Source of the DNA: Granulicella aggregans
Lineage (GTDB): Bacteria; Acidobacteriota; Terriglobia; Terriglobales; Acidobacteriaceae
Direction of reading: 5' to 3'
Assembly (NCBI RefSeq): GCF_025685565.1
Contig: NZ_JAGSYE010000001.1
Location: forward strand, 930,001-994,000
Length of the DNA: 64,000 nt
Shown: positions 8,921 to 16,925 of the stretch, one piece after another
Layout of the letters: the number at the start of each line of letters is the position of its first letter
Numbering within the stretch: position 1 is the first letter of the stretch
The notes under the pieces: generated by a model
The model's input: only the letters and a program-made list of their open reading frames with translations
Told to the model about the DNA's origin: nothing
Databases searched by the model: none
Translations under genes and position numbers: made by a program

Positions 8921-9568
8921 CTATTCTGGCCCGGTTGTAGCGTGCGCGGGCTTGCCTAGTAGATCGATCTGGCCGGTCATTACGTGGGCGTGGAGGCGAT
9001 ACTCGCCGGCTGTGTCTTGCTTGCGAAACTCGCGGAAGAATCCGCCCTTGCTTGCGCCGTAGACCTGAGCGTTTACCTGGCCGATTGCAACGGAGACATC
9101 TACCTTCCTGTAGTTCCAGGTGTGGGTTGAAGAGATCGTGATCTGGCCGGCTTTGAGTTCGATGTTCTTGTCGCCTACGATGTCCTCCACGGTGACTTGT
9201 CCGGCGGGCATCTGAAGGTCGAGGTTGACCTTGCGTGGGACCTCGATACGGACCTGCACGCCGTTGTGTTCGAGGCGGAGGCCGGTGATGGTGAGGGTGG
9301 CGTGAGAGGGCGTGCCGGAGAGTTGGAGATGGGTGTGCAGGGCGGTTTCGGCGTCTTGATCTTTGGAGGCGGCCTTGCAGGTGATGTGGATGGCCTCCTG
9401 ATCGGTGGCGACGATCTCGACGCCTGCGGGGCGGGAGTCGATGGTCAGGTCCGCGCCGGAGTGGAGGGCGGCGTCGAGCGGCTGGCCGCAGGGGACGTTC
9501 GGCTGGGAGAAGCAGACGCTGGTAGCTGCGAAGAGGGCAACGCCTGCGGCGATCCGGAGAGACTTCAT
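8921..9568 (-). CDS. Secreted adhesin-like (DUF4097-like) protein
   Basis: The ATG at 9568 gives 215 residues with a clean signal peptide (MKSLRIAAGVALFAATSVCF, cleavage near FSQ-PN). The mature part is a repetitive beta-rich stretch with motifs of the type VRIEVPRKVNLDLQMPAGQ, IELKAGQITI and VDVSVAIGQVNAQV. These resemble the stacked beta strands of putative auto-transporter/adhesin DUF4097 proteins. In-frame sequence upstream of this start is repeat-derived and not part of the gene. The role is unknown. Confidence 0.8.
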   Translation of the reverse strand: MKSLRIAAGVALFAATSVCFSQPNVPCGQPLDAALHSGADLTIDSRPAGVEIVATDQEAIHITCKAASKDQDAETALHTHLQLSGTPSHATLTITGLRLEHNGVQVRIEVPRKVNLDLQMPAGQVTVEDIVGDKNIELKAGQITISSTHTWNYRKVDVSVAIGQVNAQVYGASKGGFFREFRKQDTAGEYRLHAHVMTGQIDLLGKPAHATTGPE

Positions 9569-9624
9569 GGCTCTGCTTACGGGGCGGCGCGAGGAAATGT
9601 TCCCGGACTGATTTGGAGGGCGGG

Positions 9625-9791
9625 CGGGTCGTTCTGGATGACAGCAAAGATAACAGCGAAATGCGGGGGTCTCTCCACTCCCGTTGGTCGGTCGAGATGA
9701 CGGTTCTTTGGGGGAGAAGAACGGTTCGCGCGGGGCGCGAATGATCCCACCCATCGCAAAAGACAACGGCGCGATGGATGGCGCACCCGGC
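9625..9791. repeat. Intergenic repeat tract: C remnant, B, A
   Basis: A short C-like remnant (TTCTGGATGACAGCAAAGA, near 9632) is followed by a B element at 9659-9702. This B has the minimal centre CCCGTTGGTCGGTCGAG. An A element follows at 9744-9791 with arms CCATCGC and GCGATGG. They fill the divergent gap upstream of the peptidase gene. Confidence 0.85.
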
Positions 9792-9880
9792 GTGGTGACG
9801 AGGATTCTATGTTCGGGGTGGATGGTGACATCGGTTGGGGTTGGGGTGATACTCAAGGAAATCTAACTTGAGGGTGCGGC

Positions 9881-11260
9881 ATGGCGAAGCGGTTTGCGGG
9901 ATTGCGGTGGGTGGCGGTCTGTCTGTTGGTGGTGATGGGGCGGGTGGGGTTTGGGTTGGAGTCGGTGCCGAAGGCGGAGTATCGCGAGCGGCGGGTGAAG
10001 CTGGGGGCGATGCTGAAGGGCGGAGCGGCGGTGGTTTTTGCGGCGCATGAGCCGGCGATGGAGTACCAGGACTACAGGCAGGATGAGGACTTCTACTACT
10101 TGACGGGATCGAATGAGCCGGCGGGAGCGTTGGTGGTGATTGGGGCTGGACCGGCTACGGTGACTCGGCTGGGGACGCCGGTGCCGGCGCATGCTTATCG
10201 AGAGATTCTGTTTCTGCCGATGCGCAACCCGGTGCTCGAAAAGTACACGGGCGAGAAGCTGGATGCGGCGTCGGCGGGAGCGGCGGAGAAGCTCGGTGTG
10301 GATGCGGTGATGCCCCTGTCGCAGCTGCCCGACGTTCTAGGCGCATTCATACAGCAAGATCCGCGGCGGGTGAGGACGGTTTGGACGCAGCCGAATGACG
10401 AGGCTCGGGCGGCGATGAAGTTTGTGGCGAATGTGCTCGGGGCGGATGAGCTACAGGTGTCGCCGCAGGATGTGACGGCGCTGACGACTACGTTGCGGAT
10501 GGTGAAGTCGGCGGCGGAGATTGAGTTGATCCGGAAGGCGACCGATGCGTCGATTGCGTCCCAGCTGGCGGGGATGCGGGCGATCAAGCCTGGGGTGCGG
10601 GAGCGGACGATTGCGGGTATCGAAGTCGCGAAGATGATGGAGGGCGGGTGCGAGCGGGTGAGCTATCCGTCGATTGTGGGGTCGGGATTCAATTCGACGG
10701 TGCTGCATTACTCGACCAACGAACGGGTGATGGAGAAGGGCGATGTGGTGGTGATCGATGCGGCCGGGGAGTACTCGATGTATGCGAGCGACCTGACGCG
10801 GACGATGCCGGTGGGAGGGAAGTTTACGGCGCGGCAGCGGGAGATCTACGACATTGTGCTGGGGGCGCAGAATGCTGCGCGGGCAGCATTCGTGGCGGGT
10901 AAGTCGAAGATGGGCGGAGTCGCGATGCGTGGGGCGGATGCTCCTGCGGATTTGTTGGATAAGGTCGCTTACGACTACATCAATACGCATGGCAAGGACC
11001 TGCATGGCGAGCCGCTGGGGAAGTACTTCGTGCATGGGCTGGGGCATGGGGTGGGGATCGATGTGCATGACCCGGCGGACTACAACAAGGCGTTCGATGT
11101 GGGATCGGTGTTCACGATCGAGCCGGGGATCTATATCCCCGAGGAGAAGATCGGGGTGAGGATTGAGGACACTTTTTATGTGGATGCGAGCGGGAAGCTG
11201 ATTGATTTTGCGGAGAAGCTGCCGCATACGGCAGATGAGGTTGAGGCGGCTATGCGGTAG
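9881..11260 (+). CDS. Exported M24-family Xaa-Pro aminopeptidase
   Basis: The 459-residue protein has a signal peptide (about 1-25) before an AMP_N/creatinase-like N-domain (about 30-180) and a pita-bread metallopeptidase domain (about 215-455). Metal ligands are visible in order: D near 293 (VVVIDAAGEY), D near 304 (YASDLTRTMP), H near 384 (FVHGLGHGVG), E near 413 (FTIEPGIYIP) and E near 428 (VRIEDTFYV). It should release N-terminal residues next to proline from peptides outside the cytoplasm. PepP is usually cytosolic; the signal peptide marks this one as exported. It is transcribed alone, with an A-type hairpin about 13 nt after the stop. Confidence 0.93.
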   Translation: MAKRFAGLRWVAVCLLVVMGRVGFGLESVPKAEYRERRVKLGAMLKGGAAVVFAAHEPAMEYQDYRQDEDFYYLTGSNEPAGALVVIGAGPATVTRLGTPVPAHAYREILFLPMRNPVLEKYTGEKLDAASAGAAEKLGVDAVMPLSQLPDVLGAFIQQDPRRVRTVWTQPNDEARAAMKFVANVLGADELQVSPQDVTALTTTLRMVKSAAEIELIRKATDASIASQLAGMRAIKPGVRERTIAGIEVAKMMEGGCERVSYPSIVGSGFNSTVLHYSTNERVMEKGDVVVIDAAGEYSMYASDLTRTMPVGGKFTARQREIYDIVLGAQNAARAAFVAGKSKMGGVAMRGADAPADLLDKVAYDYINTHGKDLHGEPLGKYFVHGLGHGVGIDVHDPADYNKAFDVGSVFTIEPGIYIPEEKIGVRIEDTFYVDASGKLIDFAEKLPHTADEVEAAMR

Positions 11261-11273
11261 GGGGCGGCCGTAA

Positions 11274-11311
11274 TCCCATATCTGGCGATGAAGCCGCCAG
11301 ATATGGGGCAT
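11274..11311. repeat. A-family hairpin, variant stem
   Basis: Arms ATATCTGGCG and CGCCAGATAT (10 bp, perfect) surround the loop ATGAAGC, inside flanks CCC and GGGGCATCC. The element lies between the convergent peptidase and SDR genes. Confidence 0.88.
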
Positions 11312-11324
11312 CCACATTTTGGGT

Positions 11325-12164
11325 CTAGGGTTGGTCGAAGTTGGTGGAGCGGGTGACGTTCTCCCAGCTTGAGAATTCGGCGCGGAGGGCGTCGAGCTCT
11401 TTTGAGACGTAGTCAAAGGCATCGGGGCCTAGCAGAAGATGAGCCGGTGGGTTGGCCGACTCGATGAGTTGCACGATGGCGCGTCCAGCTTTGGCGGGAT
11501 CGCCGGGTTGGCTTCCGTTGCGTGAGGCTCGCGCGGCGCGGATGGGGTTGAAGATGGCGTCGTAGTCGGGGATGCGTCTTTCGGAGCGGACCAGGGATCG
11601 GCCGGCCCAGTCGGTGCGAAACATTCCGGGCTCGACGGCTGTGACAAAGATGCCGAAGCTCTTGACCTCTTTGCCGAGCGATGATGTCAGGCCTTCGAGT
11701 GCGAACTTGCTGGCGTGGTAGTAAGAGATGCCGGGCATGGTCATCAGGCCGCCCATGGAGGTGATGTTGAGGATGCGTCCCGCACGGCGCTGCCTCATGT
11801 TGGGGAGGACAGCTTTGATCATCGCGACGGCCCCGAAGAAGTTGACTTCGAACTGGTGGCGAAGCTCTTCTATGGGTGACTCTTCGAGCGTACCTTCGTG
11901 GCCGTAGCCGGCGTTGTTGATGAGGGCGTAGATCGGGCCGATTTGCGATTCGACTTCGGCGACCGTGCGGGTGATCGTCTTGCCGTCGGTGACGTCGAGA
12001 ATTCGCGCGAAGGCTGAGCCGGCGGCGAGGGCTTCGAAGGTCTGGGCTGCCTCTTGATTGCGGACGGTGCCTACGACCTTGAATCCGGCGTGGAGCAGGG
12101 CCTCGGCGAAGGCGCGGCCTAGTCCGGTGCTGGCGCCAGTGATCAGAACGATTCTCTTTTCCAT
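11325..12164 (-). CDS. Short-chain dehydrogenase/reductase (SDR)
   Basis: The 279-residue classical SDR has the NAD(P)-binding TGASTGLG at 9-16, NNAG at 83-86, the catalytic Ser near 136 (ILNITSMGG) and YHASK (Y149, K153). An Arg just after the first strand region (GTVRN) suggests NADP preference. It starts with an ATG preceded by GGAGG. It is divergent from a TetR gene about 100 nt away with operator-like palindromes between them, so it is probably the repressor's target. The substrate cannot be read from the sequence; ketone/aldehyde reduction is typical for such pairs. Confidence 0.93.
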   Translation of the reverse strand: MEKRIVLITGASTGLGRAFAEALLHAGFKVVGTVRNQEAAQTFEALAAGSAFARILDVTDGKTITRTVAEVESQIGPIYALINNAGYGHEGTLEESPIEELRHQFEVNFFGAVAMIKAVLPNMRQRRAGRILNITSMGGLMTMPGISYYHASKFALEGLTSSLGKEVKSFGIFVTAVEPGMFRTDWAGRSLVRSERRIPDYDAIFNPIRAARASRNGSQPGDPAKAGRAIVQLIESANPPAHLLLGPDAFDYVSKELDALRAEFSSWENVTRSTNFDQP

Positions 12165-12179
12165 ACCAAGCCTCCAAAT

Positions 12180-12198
12180 ACGATAACGTCGGTATCGT
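12180..12198. promoter_or_regulatory. Candidate TetR operator 1 (SDR/TetR intergenic)
   Basis: Inverted repeat ACGATA and TATCGT with a 7-nt spacer, 16 nt upstream of the SDR start codon. It shares the half-site GATA/TATC with operator 2. Confidence 0.6.
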
Positions 12199-12213
12199 TA
12201 ATTGCTTGGTATA

Positions 12214-12230
12214 CGATACTGCAAGTATCG
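12214..12230. promoter_or_regulatory. Candidate TetR operator 2 (SDR/TetR intergenic)
   Basis: Perfect inverted repeat CGATACT and AGTATCG around GCA. Its centre is 33 nt from that of operator 1, about three helical turns. Its position between divergent promoters fits repression of both genes. Confidence 0.65.
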
Positions 12231-12265
12231 ATTAGGATGCAAACGATCTCTGGAGGTAAGCAAGG

Positions 12266-12859
12266 ATGGCGGTGATGTCCGGGAATACGAAGAAAGGCAG
12301 GCCCAGGAGCGAAGCGGCGTACGACGCCATCCTGCGGTCAACGCTGAAGCTTGTGTCGTCGGAAGGGTTTCGCGCGATCACGATGGACCGCATTTCAAAT
12401 GAGGCCGGGGTTGGCAAGATGACGATCTACCGGCGATGGCCGAACAAGGCATCTGTGGTGATGGAGTCGCTGCTGCAGCTGATTGGCCCGGAGACGGATT
12501 TTCCCGTCGCGCCTTCGGCGCTTGAGCGTCTGAGAAAGCAATTGGAGCTGCAAGCCAGGTTCTTTCGTGGACCGTCGGGCAGACTGATTCGCTCGCTGCT
12601 TGCGGAGGCGCAATCCGACAAGGACCTTGCGATGGCGTTCCGCGATCTTTGGATCAGGCCGCGAAGAGCGGGGGTGCTCGAAGTGCTGCGGCAGGCGGTG
12701 GAAGAAGGCGCACTGAGAAGGGACCTGAATCTTGAGGTGGCGACCGATCAACTTTACGGGCCGATCTATTACCGGATGCTGATTGGTTCAGGGAAGATCG
12801 ACAGTGCGTTTCTGCGGACGCTGTTTGAGCACTTTCTGGCTGGCTGCGGCACGAAATGA
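12266..12859 (+). CDS. TetR/AcrR-family transcriptional regulator
   Basis: The 197-residue protein has an N-terminal helix-turn-helix (about 17-63) with the family pattern ILRSTLKLVSSEGFRAITMD then AGVGKMTIYRRWPNKASV. The C-terminal ligand domain (about 80-195) is helical and unassigned. Start ATG 12266 follows GGAGG at about 12252. It is divergent to the SDR gene and probably represses both itself and the SDR through the palindromes at 12180-12230. Confidence 0.92.
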   Translation: MAVMSGNTKKGRPRSEAAYDAILRSTLKLVSSEGFRAITMDRISNEAGVGKMTIYRRWPNKASVVMESLLQLIGPETDFPVAPSALERLRKQLELQARFFRGPSGRLIRSLLAEAQSDKDLAMAFRDLWIRPRRAGVLEVLRQAVEEGALRRDLNLEVATDQLYGPIYYRMLIGSGKIDSAFLRTLFEHFLAGCGTK

Positions 12860-12873
12860 ACCTCTTGCCGATT

Positions 12874-12926
12874 CCTATTGCTTTCCCATAGAGGGTGTGG
12901 TTTTATTCCTATGGTTAGGCAATAGG
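12874..12926. promoter_or_regulatory. Candidate PadR operator region
   Basis: Outer inverted repeat CCTATTG (12874-12880) and CAATAGG (12920-12926), with an inner CCTA/TAGG palindrome at 12908-12919, immediately before the ribosome binding site of the PadR gene. Autoregulation is an inference. Confidence 0.4.
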
Positions 12927-12933
12927 AGGCGCG

Positions 12934-13275
12934 ATGGGCAGCAAGGCGGATGTTTGGCAGGGGACGCTGGCGCTGATGGTGTTGAAGACCATCGAGGCGA
13001 TGGGGCCGCTGCATGGGTATGGGATCGCTCGACGGATTGAGCAGACGAGCGGCGGCGTGCTGGAGCTGAACTATGGGACGCTTTATCCCGCTCTGCTGAA
13101 GCTGGAGCAGGAGGGCGCGATCGCGGCGGAGTGGGGCGTCTCGGAGAACAATCGCAAGGCGAAATTTTATTCGCTGACTCGCGCGGGGCGGAAGCAGTTG
13201 GCTCGCGAGGAGAAGAACTGGGAGCAGACTACGGCGATCCTGGCGCGGTTTCTTGCTCCGGATGAGGCGGTATGA
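12934..13275 (+). CDS. PadR-family transcriptional regulator
   Basis: A 113-residue winged-helix protein with the PadR pattern QGTLALMVLKTIEAMGPLHG, then GTLYPALLKLEQEGAIAAEW and YSLTRAGRKQL. The start is preceded by AATAGGAGG. The stop overlaps the start of the downstream ADOP permease (ATGA), indicating translational coupling; PadR-ADOP pairs are common in Acidobacteriota. It probably controls its own operon. Confidence 0.93.
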   Translation: MGSKADVWQGTLALMVLKTIEAMGPLHGYGIARRIEQTSGGVLELNYGTLYPALLKLEQEGAIAAEWGVSENNRKAKFYSLTRAGRKQLAREEKNWEQTTAILARFLAPDEAV

Positions 13276-16040
13276 GTGGCCCGGGAAAGTTTGTACATCC
13301 CACCCATCGCAGAAGGCGCAATGGATGGGGCACCCGGAGTTTGCGGGTGTGGGCGCGAAGGCTCATGGGACTGGTGGCGAGTGGGCGGCGGGAGCGGGAG
13401 CTGCGCGCGGAGATAGAGAGCCATCTTGAGATGCACATCGAGGACAACTTGCGGGCGGGGATGGATGCGCGTGAGGCGCGGCGGCAGGCGATCTTGAAGC
13501 TCGGAGGAGTTGAGATGACCAAGCAGGCTTATCGCGAACAGAGCACCATTCCGTTCCTTGAGACGCTGATGCAGGACCTGCGGTTGGCGACGCGGCAGTT
13601 GCGGAAGAGCCCGGGGTTCGTGGCGACGGCGGTGTTGACGCTGGCGGTTGGGATTGGGGCGACGACGACGATCTTTACCATCCTCGATGCGGCCATGCTG
13701 CGGTCGCTGCCGGTGCGCAAGCCCTCGGAGCTGGTGAGCTTCGGGGTGCATAGCCTGATGCCCGGGCCTCCTATGGACGGCCTTCCGATGCGTATGGCGG
13801 ACTACCTTCACAGCCACGCGCGGAGCTATGCAGATCTCTCCGGCTGGGGCGGCACGATGGTTGCCGTGCGTGACCCCGAAGGCGCGCTGCGATCTGTCTT
13901 CGCATGGATGGTGACGGGTAATGCGTTGCCGATGCTGGGAGTGAGGCCCTATCTGGGTCGCCTGATCGAGCCGGCCGACGATGTCCCTGGCGGGCCGGTG
14001 GGTGGATGGCCGGTGGTGCTGAACTACGACTACTGGGCTTCGAACTTCAATGGCGATCCGAACGTTATCGGAAGACGGATCGAAGTCTCTGGACATGCGG
14101 GCGTGGTCGTTGGCGTCACGCCGCGCGAGTTTCAGGGCATCCTCGTGGGTTCTCCGAACAAGGTCTTTCTGCCGGCGCACTTTGCCAGCGTGGTTGCGGA
14201 CTCGCCGCAGCAGGACCCTTATCAGCATCCCGAGACTGCCTTCACGATGGCGCTTGCGCGGCTTGCGCCGGGAGTCACGCTGGAGACTGCGAACGCAGAG
14301 CTTGCGGCGAACTTTACTTCGGTGTGGCGCGAGATGTTACCTCCGCGCACGAGGGAACTGCCTTCGCTGAAGGGAGCTACGCTGGTGGCGCACTCGGCGA
14401 GTCGGGGATTCTCGGCGCTGGAGATGCGCTATCGCCCGGCGCTGTTGATGCTTCAGGGTGTTGTGCTGCTGGTGCTGTTGTTGTGCTGCGTGAACCTTGG
14501 CGGACTGCAGATGGCGCGGGTGCAGCGGCATCGGCACGAGTTTGCGATTCGCAATGCGCTGGGTGCGGGATGGGCGAGGATTCTGCGGCAGTGTTTGACG
14601 GAGTCGTTGCTGCTGGCGCTGGTGGGGTCGGCGATTGCGGCTGCGGTTGCGTGGTTCAGCGTGCCGGTGCTGGCGGCGTTTCTGACGCCGGCGGGCTCGG
14701 GTGAGAGCAGCCTGGTGCGGCCGGACATGCGGGTGTTTGCGTTCACGACGATGATGTCGGTGGTGACGACGATTCTGTTTGGGCTGGTGCCGGCGATGCG
14801 GGCGAGCAAGGCGGCTCCGGCGGAAGTGTTGAAGGGGCAAGGGCCGAACCGGCGTGTGGGCGGACTTCGAAGGAATGCCATGATCTCTGGTCAGTTCGCG
14901 CTGGCGCTGGTGCTGGTGTTCGGTGCGGGGCTGTTCACGCGGACGCTGGTGAAGCTGCGCAGCAACCATGCGGGGTTTGAGCCGTCGCATGTGCTGGAGG
15001 TGTGTGCGCAGTTTCAGACGATGCATAAGACGCCACAGGAGATCGCGTCGATCTATCACCTGATGACGGAGAAGCTGCGGACCTCGCCGGGGATCGAAGC
15101 GGCATCGTTTACGTGGGTGACGCCGCTGACCGGGTTTGCGCCGAAGCTAAATGTGCATAGCCTGGCGCGACCTCAGGATGAGTATTCGATGGCGTTCAAC
15201 GAGGTGGGGGATGGATACTTCGCAACGGTAGGGACGCGGCTGCTGGCGGGGCGAGAGTTCAACCCCGACGATGCGGACCGGTCGGTGTGCGTGCTGAACC
15301 AGGCGGCCGGCCGGCAGCTCTTTCCGGGCGGGGCGGCGCTTGGCGAGACGGTGAAGAGCGAGTTCACGCGAGACAAATGGACGGCGGTGTGCCGGGTGGT
15401 GGGGATCGTGGCGGATGCGCGGTATTCGAGCCTGCGCGATCCTGCTCCGGCGACGATTTATTTTGCGGCGGGAGCTCCGGCGCTGCGAGATGGCGGGTTC
15501 GCGAACAACTTCGTGTTCTTCATTCGGGCGGCGAACGATGCAAATTCGATGAGCGCGTATCGCGCGGCGTTGAACGAGTATGCGGCGGGGACGGCGTATA
15601 TGGCGTTTCTTCCGTTGAAGGAGCAGGTGGACCAGTCGCTAGGAAGCGAGCGGTTGATCTCGCTGCTGAGTTCGGCGTTTGCGGGCGTGGCGCTGCTGCT
15701 CAGCGGGATTGGGATCTTTGCGCTACTTGCGCTGCGGGTGCAGCAACGGAGGCAGGAGATTGGGGTGCGGATGGCGATTGGAGCCGACCGGAGCGATGTG
15801 CTGCGGATGATTCTGGGCGAGGCGGTGGGGATCATCGGCGCGGGGACGCTGGTGGGCGTGGCGCTAGCGGCCGCGTGCGGGGCGCTGGTGCGACGGTTTC
15901 TGTATGGGGTGACGGCGAGCGATCCGTGGGTCGCGGCGGGATCGGTTGGAGTGCTGCTGATGGTGGGGTTGGTGGCGGCGGGGTTGCCGGCGAGAAGGGC
16001 GGCTTCGGTGAATCCGGTGGAGGCTTTGCGGGCGGAGTGA
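13272..16040 (+). CDS. ADOP-family ABC transporter permease with PadR-linked prefix
   Basis: The 922-residue reading starts at the ATG overlapping the PadR stop. Residues about 8-22 are translated from an A-family repeat (13298-13336) and look foreign. A GTG at 13347 (residue 26, VWARRLMGLV) preceded by CGGAG is a plausible native start giving 897 residues. After it come the ADOP prefix domain (RERELRAEIESHLEMHIEDN), a membrane helix (VLTLAVGIGATTTIFTI), a MacB-PCD domain, FtsX helices near 400-500, a second periplasmic domain, and the C-terminal FtsX domain ending VNPVEALRAE. No ATPase is adjacent. The transported substrate is unknown. Confidence 0.92.
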   Translation: MSGPGKFVHPTHRRRRNGWGTRSLRVWARRLMGLVASGRRERELRAEIESHLEMHIEDNLRAGMDAREARRQAILKLGGVEMTKQAYREQSTIPFLETLMQDLRLATRQLRKSPGFVATAVLTLAVGIGATTTIFTILDAAMLRSLPVRKPSELVSFGVHSLMPGPPMDGLPMRMADYLHSHARSYADLSGWGGTMVAVRDPEGALRSVFAWMVTGNALPMLGVRPYLGRLIEPADDVPGGPVGGWPVVLNYDYWASNFNGDPNVIGRRIEVSGHAGVVVGVTPREFQGILVGSPNKVFLPAHFASVVADSPQQDPYQHPETAFTMALARLAPGVTLETANAELAANFTSVWREMLPPRTRELPSLKGATLVAHSASRGFSALEMRYRPALLMLQGVVLLVLLLCCVNLGGLQMARVQRHRHEFAIRNALGAGWARILRQCLTESLLLALVGSAIAAAVAWFSVPVLAAFLTPAGSGESSLVRPDMRVFAFTTMMSVVTTILFGLVPAMRASKAAPAEVLKGQGPNRRVGGLRRNAMISGQFALALVLVFGAGLFTRTLVKLRSNHAGFEPSHVLEVCAQFQTMHKTPQEIASIYHLMTEKLRTSPGIEAASFTWVTPLTGFAPKLNVHSLARPQDEYSMAFNEVGDGYFATVGTRLLAGREFNPDDADRSVCVLNQAAGRQLFPGGAALGETVKSEFTRDKWTAVCRVVGIVADARYSSLRDPAPATIYFAAGAPALRDGGFANNFVFFIRAANDANSMSAYRAALNEYAAGTAYMAFLPLKEQVDQSLGSERLISLLSSAFAGVALLLSGIGIFALLALRVQQRRQEIGVRMAIGADRSDVLRMILGEAVGIIGAGTLVGVALAAACGALVRRFLYGVTASDPWVAAGSVGVLLMVGLVAAGLPARRAASVNPVEALRAE
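13298..13336. repeat. A-family element at the N-terminus of an ADOP permease
   Basis: CCCACCCATCGC and GCAATGGATGGGGCACCC are the usual arms and flanks, here shortened. The element lies between the overlapping ATG of the permease and a possible native GTG start. Confidence 0.85.
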
Positions 16041-16042
16041 AG

Positions 16043-16070
16043 GCAGGGTGTAGGGGATAGGGTGGAGGTG
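16043..16070 (+). repeat. F-family short repeat
   Basis: GCAGGGTGTAGGGGATAGG follows the permease stop. Related copies follow the stops at 19891 and 21501, and an inverted copy lies at 20102-20132. Confidence 0.6.
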
Positions 16071-16077
16071 TAGAAAG

Positions 16078-16119
16078 CGATACGGCGCAAGAGTCCTATA
16101 GGCCTCTTGCGCCGTATCG
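16078..16119. terminator. 42-bp near-perfect palindrome (terminator or operator)
   Basis: Arms CGATACGGCGCAAGAG (16078-16093) and CTCTTGCGCCGTATCG (16104-16119) are perfectly complementary. The centre contains the self-complementary CCTATAGG, leaving a single mismatched pair. It lies between the permease stop and the XRE gene. No T-run follows on the + strand, so a factor-independent terminator is not certain; an operator is an alternative. Confidence 0.7.
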
Positions 16120-16122
16120 CGG

Positions 16123-16152
16123 ATTGCGATATAAATATTGCGATTCGTAATA
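16123..16152. promoter_or_regulatory. Candidate XRE autoregulatory operator
   Basis: Direct repeats ATTGCGAT at 16123-16130 and 16137-16144 overlap the 17-bp near-palindrome TATTGCGATTCGTAATA (16136-16152, one mismatched pair). This ends 15 nt before the TTG start of the XRE regulator. It is locally AT-rich, as expected of a promoter. Confidence 0.55.
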
Positions 16153-16167
16153 TGAGGTCATGGCGCG

Positions 16168-16713
16168 TTGAAGTTGGCGGACAAGATTCGGTACTTGAGA
16201 GAAGTTGAGGGGTCGTTGCGCGGGTTGGAGCGGGCGATGACGCAGCAGGAGTTGGTCAAGGCGATTGCGGCGGAGACGAAGGGTAAGGGGTTGTCGCAGT
16301 CTTATCTTTCGCAACTGGAGTCGGGGGCGCGGCCGCATTTGACCAATACGACTAGGCTGCTGCTGGCGAAGTTCTTCAAGGTGCATCCGGGATATCTAGT
16401 CGAGGACCCGGAGGACTTTCAGGCGGAGCTGCGGACGGCGGAGATTCTTGAGGACAAGCTGGATCTGTGGCTGGTCGGCGGGGCGGAGCGGTTTGGGAGA
16501 AGAGACCCGGAGCTTTGCAGGGCTCTGCTGGCGGTGTCCCAGCACTCGGATTCGCGAAGGTGCCTGTTGCTGCTGGAGGCGGTGTTGAAGACTCCGGCGC
16601 TGGTGGAGAGGCTGGGGGCTGCTTTGGGGCTTGAGGGGGTTGCGGTTGAGACTGCGGATGCTTCGGAGAAGAAAAAGGGCGGGAAGAAGAAGGGGTTGAA
16701 GAAGCATCGTTGA
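16168..16713 (+). CDS. XRE-family helix-turn-helix regulator
   Basis: The 181-residue reading starts at a TTG; no in-frame ATG is available upstream. It carries a Cro/C1-type HTH (about 8-70) seen in MTQQELVKAIAAETKG, LSQSYLSQLESGARP and TRLLLAKFFKVHPGYL. A helical middle domain and a strongly basic Lys/Gly tail (KKKGGKKKGLKKHR) follow. The tail could add nonspecific DNA contact. It lies upstream of, and on the same strand as, the NfeD-flotillin-PspA cluster, and may regulate it; this is inference from position. Confidence 0.85.
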   Translation: MKLADKIRYLREVEGSLRGLERAMTQQELVKAIAAETKGKGLSQSYLSQLESGARPHLTNTTRLLLAKFFKVHPGYLVEDPEDFQAELRTAEILEDKLDLWLVGGAERFGRRDPELCRALLAVSQHSDSRRCLLLLEAVLKTPALVERLGAALGLEGVAVETADASEKKKGGKKKGLKKHR

Positions 16714-16743
16714 CGGGCTTGTGATGTATGCGCGGTGAGAGAT

Positions 16744-16891
16744 GAAATGCGTGGGTCTCTCCACTGCGCGACGGACGATGAAGATGTCCATCGCTCCGGT
16801 AGAGATGACATTTTTTGGTTGAAAGAGGCTGGGGGACGTTTTACGTCCCACCCATCGCGAGAGACAAAGGCGCGATGGATGGGGCACCCGA
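16744..16891. repeat. Intergenic repeat tract: long B, A
   Basis: A long-form B element (16744-16810) carries the hairpin CGACGGAC/GTCCATCG around GATGAAGAT. A standard A element follows at 16846-16891 (CCATCGCG/CGCGATGG). Confidence 0.88.
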
Positions 16892-16925
16892 TGTGGTGGT
16901 GTGATGTGGTGGTTGAGGGATTGAG

